Positions 58,148-64,000 of a stretch of DNA of 64,000 nt are shown piece after piece (positions within the stretch are counted from its first letter, which is position 1; the number at the start of each line of letters is the position of its first letter). This stretch comes from Prionace glauca (Eukaryota > Chordata > Chondrichthyes > Carcharhiniformes > Carcharhinidae): positions 29,658,902-29,722,901 of the forward strand of contig CM075760.1 of the NCBI GenBank assembly GCA_037974335.1. Reading direction: 5' to 3'. Under the pieces are notes generated by a model. That model made no database searches and was not told the origin of the DNA. It was given only the letters and a program-made list of their open reading frames with translations. A program made the position numbers and the translations under genes.

Positions 58148-58603
58148 GAGCTATGAGGAGAGGCTGAATAAACTAGGCTTGTACTCGTTAGAGTTTAGAA
58201 GAATGAGGGGAGATCTCATTGAGACGTATAAGATGATGAATGGGATGGATAGGATAGAGGTGGAGAGACTCTTCCTGCTCAGAAAGGATAATAGGACTAA
58301 GGGGCACAGCCTCAAGATAAAGGGGGGGCGGTTTAGAACAGAGTTGAGGAGGAACTTCTTCACTCAAAGGGTGGTGAATCTCTGGAATTCTCTGCCCGTT
58401 GAAGTGGTGGAGGCTGCCTCGCTAAATATTTTTAAGAAACGGGTTGATGGGTTTTTGATAAGAGAAGGGATTAAGGGTTATGGGGAGAGGGCGGGAAGAT
58501 GGAGCTGAGCCAAGACAGATCAGCCATGATCTTATTGAATGGCGGGGCAGGCTCGAAGGGCTAGATGGCCTACTCCTGCTCCTATTTCTTATGTTCTTAT
58601 GTT
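58148..58603 (+). mobile_element. CR1-A LINE, 5'-truncated copy
   Basis: Starts in 'agctatgaggagaggctgaa' (SYEERLNKLGLYSLEF) and runs to 'ttcttatgttcttatg'. Open frame over the whole ORF2 end, so young. Confidence 0.93.
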
Positions 58604-59000
58604 TTACCTCGGACATTACACCTATATCTTCCACCATGAACCTTTATGTTATGCCACCTCACACTGGGGCAAAACTATTCACCTGTTCTCTGTGTGGTGA
58701 ACAATGAATTGATCCATATTAACAGACGATGAATCAAACAGGAACCGTGGAGGTAAGCGGGTCGAACCTTCATCACTGGTCCACCACTGAGTTGGAGACA
58801 TGGGAAACCCATGGATTCTCAAGATTTCAATACCGATTTTTTTTTTTACGTTGGTTCTGTTTCCCTTATACATTTTTTTATTCACACATTAGTTTAGGTG
58901 TACATAAACAAGAACATATTTGAAGGATGACCTTGTGTGGCATTGAGAAATGCAGGAATTGTTGGAGTTAAATGAAACTTTCGTTTTCTATCTCATATTT

Positions 59001-59911
59001 TCAAATCCTAAACACATTAACAAATAATCTCAGCAGATAATTCACTCCATTCTTTAACTCAGTCCTGAAATTGCTCTGAGTCCCTGCATAAATAAACTGG
59101 TTGACGCAAGAACTCAGAAACTGAAGCACATATCCGCTTTCCTCCAAGATAAATGACCATTCACTGGGATCAGGATCTGAGAAATAAGGGACCTTTGCAA
59201 TTCGGACATAGAGAATTGTCACAAAAAATAATGCATATGAGAGAATGAAACTGCACGAGATGGCAAAGAGTAAAATAATGGACTTTCTCCGTTTCTCCAT
59301 CTCTGGGTCTCTCTGTTTTTCTCCATTACTCTGTGCCCGGAGCCTGGTGCGGGTCCGATTGGCTGCGAGAATGTGTTTGACAGTCAGAGCATTGAACAGT
59401 AAAATCAGAATGAATGGGATACAGGGCATTGAAATTGTTCGAAACAAATCATAGGCGTTCCATGCGAGGGATGTGTAAAATATTTGCTTTATAACACAGA
59501 ACCATGGTATGTTGTTAATTATATATAACGGTTCAAAAATAAAATACAGGAAGGATGTTTTCAGAGAGCTCAGTGTGCAGACGGTCACTATGACCCACGC
59601 CGCTGTTTTCTCCCTACAGTATTTGATTTTCAGCTTCTGGCAGCAAATGGCCACGAATCGATCAAAGGTGAAAGCAACCGTTAACCAGGCAGAACTATCA
59701 ATGCTTGCATAGGTTATCACAACATGAAGACTGCAGATTGGGGTGACTGACAGAAGACTGCCAGGGAAATAAATCCCAGAAATCCGGTTTAATATCACGC
59801 TGGTAATAATGACCAAGAGATCTGTCACCGCCATGGACACCACATAGTAAATTATACATCTGGAGAGACCACAGTTTCTTCGGCATAGGATTACAGCGAC
59901 TGCCAAGTTAG
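59001..59911 (-). CDS. GPR139-like class A GPCR, gene 2, exon 2
   Basis: Main exon of a second receptor of the same family as 42731-43632. It begins at an acceptor (cttctctattttacag/CT AAC) in phase 1 and ends at TGA 59001-59003 after VNVFRI. In order: ANLAVAVIL (TM1 end), SMAVTDLLVI (TM2, Asp2.50), PICSLHVVI (Cys3.25), FTFDRFVAICC (DRF), IPWFC (ECL2 Cys), MPCIPFILILLFNALTV (TM5), EKRRKSIILLFAISCSFIL (ICL3/TM6) and CVNQFIYAG (TM7, NxxIY). Joined to exon 1 at 63496-63565 it gives 981 bp, that is 326 residues plus stop, normal for the family. No lesion is seen. Ligand and cell type unknown. Confidence 0.95.
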
Positions 59912-59949
59912 CTGTAAAATAGAGAAGGCAGGAGAATATATGCACGGCA

Positions 59950-61180
59950 ACACGAGAGACAAGATGTTACTTTCTCAACTCTCATCAAAATGATACAAGA
60001 TTGTGCATGAAAATGAAAATCTTATGACTTGATTCTACATTGAAAACTATCCCTTGTTCAGGTTTCTATTCACATGATCACAAGAATTATAGATAAGATG
60101 GGTCTTTGACATGGAATTCCATCATGATGCAATACAATATAATGAAAGATAAGAAGATATTGAAAACCCATAAATGCACCTTCAGGAATAGTCAGCAATT
60201 TCCAACAGAACATATTGAATATGGAATTATAAAAAAAGCATTCATTTCAATATTCAACTGGAAAGTTTCCATCTCGCTCAGTTTCGATTGTTGTCCCACC
60301 TGGCGAATTATTCTTAAAATATTCACTTGGAAATGCTTGCATTAAACCAAACTCTAAATCTTCAATCAACGACGGGGGAACTAATTGGCTTTTCTCTGAA
60401 TTTACAGAGGAAATATTGAAAGGGGCTCCAAACCTGAAAATGAAGTGTAATTGCTGATGTATAATGAATCTCTGTAACTGACAGATGCAAAGGACACACT
60501 TGGAAAGAGTATTGCTCTAATTGCAGGGGTTAAAATATACAAATCTGAGTGAAGTGTATATTTGAAGATTAAGAACTCGCAAGCAGTACTGGATCCTTTG
60601 AACCTCTCTTCTGAAATTTCTGATACAGGCATGAAAGCATTTCCAGAATCACTTATATTCCATCCAAAATATACCAGCAGTTACCCTGCCTCCGTCAACA
60701 TGGTCAAAGTAATCAGAAAAGAATCGAGAGAAATGATGACTTGTGCAATGAGTGTCGAGGATCGAGACTGGAGACCAAACAGTACGCTTTGCTTGTTATT
60801 GGTGTTGTACCAATCATTCACCAAAGCGCCGCTATTGCAATCCTCCTATATTGTCAAAAACCCGTTGATACCGAAGGTGTGTCAATAAAATCTTTCATGA
60901 TATTCAGACAGCAATTGTTCGTACGAAGCAATCAATTTCTCTCAATATCTACAACATGAAAGAAATCTAGAATTTCTAGATAACAACACAGGAGCAGGGA
61001 GAAGACAATAACATATTTGCATGTACAGGGAGGTGACAATGCGTTAATTCTGGAACATCAATGATACTAACAATAAAATGTTACACGTTTGCAATGGAAT
61101 GGCTGTAACTTCCAATAGCAGCGCCAGTAATTCTGCAGAAATAGAGTGATGCTGTGGTTTCCGAGTGAAAATTCGCAACA
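59950..61180. other. Intron 1 of receptor gene 2, unrecognised part
   Basis: AT-rich DNA without recognised repeat or exon. Confidence 0.5.
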
Positions 61181-61369
61181 CTGAGTGTGTCAATGTCGTA
61201 ATTGAACTACATGTACAACATAATTATCAGGGCCACACGGTGAAGCCTTTAACTGTTTGCTGGAGCAGAGAGAGAGCTAAGAATTTACCTGTTAAAAACC
61301 TGTTTAAAATAAGTTTAAAGCACTTTGTTCTTTGTAGAACTGTTTAAAGCATTTATTTTATTGTATTTA

Positions 61370-61621
61370 CTGCTAGTTTAGAACAGAGTTGTGGACGAAC
61401 CTGCTTCAAATCAGCGCCAGGTTTAAAAGGAGGCCTGGTGGAGACAGCGGGCAGCGTCTGAGCGGGCAGTGGAGTGAGAGGGAAGCAGAGTGAGCTAATA
61501 GGGCTTATATCAAAAAGGGCTTGAGGGAAAAAAGGCCAAGTGAGTTTGTTTGAAAAAAACAAGGAAAAAAAAATTTTTTTTTCAATACTACTACAGCAAG
61601 AAACAAGGAAATTTTTTTTCA
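61370..61621 (+). other. G-rich block, possible LINE 5' region
   Basis: A GC-rich, stop-containing block ('gccaggtttaaaaggaggcc', 'gcagcgtctgagcgggcagt', 'gcagagtgagctaatagggc') lies directly 5' of a CR1-A C-terminal fragment. It may be a CR1 5' UTR joined to the 3' end by internal deletion. Uncertain. Confidence 0.3.
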
Positions 61622-62044
61622 GAGTTTAGAAGAATGAGGGGAGATCTCATTGAGACGTATAAGATGATGAATGGGATGGATAGGATAGAGGTGGAGAGAC
61701 TATTCCCGCTCAAAAAAGACAGTAGGTCGAGGGGGCACAGCCTCAAGATAAAGGGGGGGGGGGGGCGGTTTAGAACAGAGTTGAGGAGGAACTTCTTCAC
61801 TCAAAGGGTCGTGAATCTCTGGAATTCTCTGCCCGTTGAAGTGGTGGAGGCTGCCTCGCTAAATATTTTAAAGAAACGGGTTGATGGGTTTTTGATAAGA
61901 GAAGGGATTAAGGGTTATGGGGAGAGGGCGGGAAGGTGGAGCTGAGTCACGACAGATCAGCCATGATCTTATTGAATGGCGGGGCAGGCTCGAAGGGCCA
62001 GATGGCCTACTCCTGCTCTATTTCTTATGTTCTCATGTTCTTAT
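61622..62044 (+). mobile_element. CR1-A LINE copy in receptor gene 2 intron
   Basis: Starts in 'agagtttagaagaatgaggg' and ends 'ttcttatgttctcatgttctt'. Codes RMRGDLIETYKMMNGM...LNILKKRVDGF. Antisense to the host gene. Confidence 0.93.
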
Positions 62045-62049
62045 AATAA

Positions 62050-62470
62050 CTTTCAAGGATCCATCTACAATTGCATTGCTAAGAAAATATAACTGCATTT
62101 CCAAATTGATTTTGCAGTGATACATGGCAAGTTTGATGGGAGGGGGATGGAGGAACCAAAGTACGGCACAGGTCATAGACAGGCAGAACACAGTTGAATG
62201 AGAGACATTATCATGGCAATGCCTTTTTTTGTTACGTGAGTGAAACGGCACTGCCTAAAACGACAACGTTCACAATTCATTCAGAAAATTGTGCCAGCAG
62301 ATTCAAGATATTATATCATTCAAATGAAGAGTAAAGCTCTTAAAATTTATAAAATTATCCTGTGAAAGAGAACAAAATGTATCAGTTGACCCGAAGAATC
62401 TATATATTTCAGGGGAAAATTCATCACTCTAAATGATAGAAGTGAATGCCATGTGTTGGAGATGTGCTAA
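62050..62470. other. Intronic spacer between two CR1-A copies
   Basis: Nothing recognised. Confidence 0.4.
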
Positions 62471-62476
62471 TGATAA

Positions 62477-63468
62477 ACATAAGAACATAAGAAAAAGGAG
62501 CAGGAGTAGGCCATCTGACCCTTCGAGCCTGCCCCGCCATTCAATAAGATCATGGCTGATCTGTCGTGACTCAGCTCCACCTTCCCGCCCTCTCCCCATA
62601 ACCCTTAATCCCTTCTCTTATCAAAAACCCATCAACCCGTTTCTTAAAAATATTTAGCGAGGCAGCCTCCACCACTTCAACGGGCAGAGAATTCCAGAGA
62701 TTCACCACCCTTTGAGTGAAGAAGTTCCTCCTCAACTCTGTTCTAAACCGCCCCCCCTTTATCTTGAGGCTGTGCCCCCTAGTCCTACTGTCTTTTTTGA
62801 GCGGGAACAGTCTCTCCACCTCTATCCTATCCATCCCATTCATCATCTTATACGTCTCAATGAGATCTCCCCTCATTCTTCTAAACTCTAACGAGTACAA
62901 GCCTAGTTTATTCAGCCTCTCCTCATAGCTCAATCCCCTCAACTCCGGTATCAGCCGAGTAAACCTCCTCTGCACTCCCTCCAGGGCCAAAACATCCTTG
63001 CGCAGGTGCGGCGCCCAAAACTGCACACAGTACTCCAGCTGCGGCCTCACCAATGCCCTATACAGCTGCAGCAAGACCTCCCTACTTTTATATTCAATCC
63101 CCTTCGCTATGAAGGCCAGCATCCCATTCGCCTTCCTGACCACCTGCTGCACCTGCAAGCTGGGTTTTTGCGACTCATGCACAAGGACCCCGAGGTCCCT
63201 CTGCACCGTCGCCTGCTGCAGTTTTTCGCCCCGTAAGTAATAGTCCTTCCTACCATTCCTCCTACCAAAGTGGACCACCTCACACTTGCCAACATTAAAT
63301 TCCATTTGCCATTTCCTGGCCCATTCGCCCAGCCTATCTAGATCCTTCTGCAGACTCTCCACACCCTCCGCACAATTTGCCTTTCCCCCAATCTTGGTGT
63401 CATCAGCAAATTTCGACACCCTGCACTCGGTTCCCTCCTCCAGATCATCGATATAAATGGTAAATAGA
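62477..63468 (-). mobile_element. CR1-A LINE copy beside the exon 1 splice donor
   Basis: Minus strand, same direction as the host gene. Open ORF2 from [23 protein letters not shown] through to the RREGIKGYGERAGRWS-type end, no stop. ATGATAA flanks it at 62470-62476 and 63475-63481, a likely target duplication. Young but 5'-truncated. Confidence 0.93.
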
Positions 63469-63495
63469 CAGTACATGATAATAACAAAACTGTAC

Positions 63496-63565
63496 CTGGA
63501 ACTCCAATAGCTGCAATGACGGGATAGTAAATGGCAAACACCAGCCCTTTTGGAGGTACGTGCAT
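63496..63565 (-). CDS. GPR139-like class A GPCR, gene 2, exon 1
   Basis: Codes MHVPPKGLVFAIYYPVIAAI then GVP and one base, ending CCAG/gtacag. ATG at 63565-63563. The 70-bp exon joins in phase to the acceptor at 59911, making GVP-A-NLAV. The short N-terminus and YYPVIAAIGVP box are as expected for shark GPR139-like genes. An upstream in-frame Met at 63616 is possible, but the nearer one gives the family's usual length. Confidence 0.9.
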
Positions 63566-63615
63566 TTTTATCGGAGGCTTTGTGCATGCATGGTATGACA
63601 ATAAATGTTGTAACA

Positions 63616-63920
63616 TTTATGCATAATGTCAGGCTCCAGGGAAATGATTCTTTTTATATTATTCACATTTAGTGTGAAAAACAATTTCGTGCAGATGCTA
63701 CCCAGCTGCTGTTTATGTTTTGATCGAGTATAATTTTTTGTTCAATGAATTCTCAAACCTCCTTGAGTGAAATACCCAGAGACTAAGGCATAATCCAGTT
63801 TCCCTGGATATTCGTGTCAGATCGGTTGATCTGTTGGATCGGTTGGACTAAAACCTGGTGTTGTCAGACTTTTTACTGTATTCGTGTCAGTACAGAACAT
63901 AGCTGCTAGCTTCTGACAGA
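63616..63920. other. Upstream region of receptor gene 2
   Basis: No TATA box or recognised repeat. A 'gatcggttg' motif is repeated at 63821 and 63838. Confidence 0.4.
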
Positions 63921-64000
63921 ACGTAGAACATAGAACATAGAACATTGCAGCGCAAAACAGGCCCTTCGGCCCACGATGTTGCGCCGATCAATTAAAAAGC
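63921..64000 (-). mobile_element. CR1-C 3' end, cut by window edge
   Basis: '(tagaacatagaacat)' end followed by 'gcccttcggcccacgatgttgcgccgatca', matching 34783-34850. Confidence 0.85.

Noticed and set aside
62571-63587. 338-codon open frame taken as a single gene
   Set aside because: It is a CR1-A ORF2 end running by chance into intron and exon 1 DNA of receptor gene 2 in another frame.

Overview
The window is vertebrate, and almost certainly from a cartilaginous fish (shark or ray). The left part holds one compact, unrearranged immunoglobulin heavy-chain cluster of the elasmobranch type: one V, two D segments and one J, all on the minus strand within about 1.75 kb. The spacer lengths of its recombination signals are those described for shark clusters. 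The rest is filled with 5'-truncated CR1-like LINEs, V-SINE (HE1/DANA-type) copies and a second LINE/SINE pair, as is usual in shark genomes. Species cannot be read from the sequence.

Layout. 1-5862: repeats, then AT-rich DNA that should be the J-to-constant-region intron; no constant exon is in view and the constant exons probably lie beyond the left edge. 5863-7601: JH, D2, D1, VH and leader exon (read right to left), with a TATA box and a GC-rich stem-loop upstream at 7691-7765. 7800-9790: the 5' flank of the cluster. 15970-19005: an old, direct-orientation duplicate of the same VH plus flank, in which VH is a fragment and the leader and promoter are gone. 10384-15900 and 19012-33750: retroelements, degenerate minisatellites and unrecognised DNA. 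33880-34540: a GC/CpG-rich block with YY1- and NRF1-like motifs that looks like a promoter for an unseen transcript. 34695-41760: LINEs and SINEs around a 26-copy, 52-bp satellite.

The right third (42731-63565) holds two class A GPCR genes of the GPR139-like family, head to tail on the minus strand. Each is split into a short first exon and one large exon carrying TM2-TM7. Gene 1 uses exon 2 at 42731-43632 and probably exon 1 ending at 53800. Gene 2 uses exon 2 at 59001-59911 and exon 1 at 63496-63565. Their introns (about 10.2 and 3.6 kb) are packed with retroelements; one LINE stops about 27 bp from a splice donor.

The named host genes are known families. The less expected items are the decayed twin of the Ig cluster, the repeat structure of the J-C intron, the stem-loop in the VH promoter, an unclassified 300-bp repeat present twice, and a dispersed minisatellite family. 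Repeat boundaries are read by eye and are good to about 10-30 bp. Family labels CR1-A, CR1-B, CR1-C, LINE-S and SINE-S are local names used only here.
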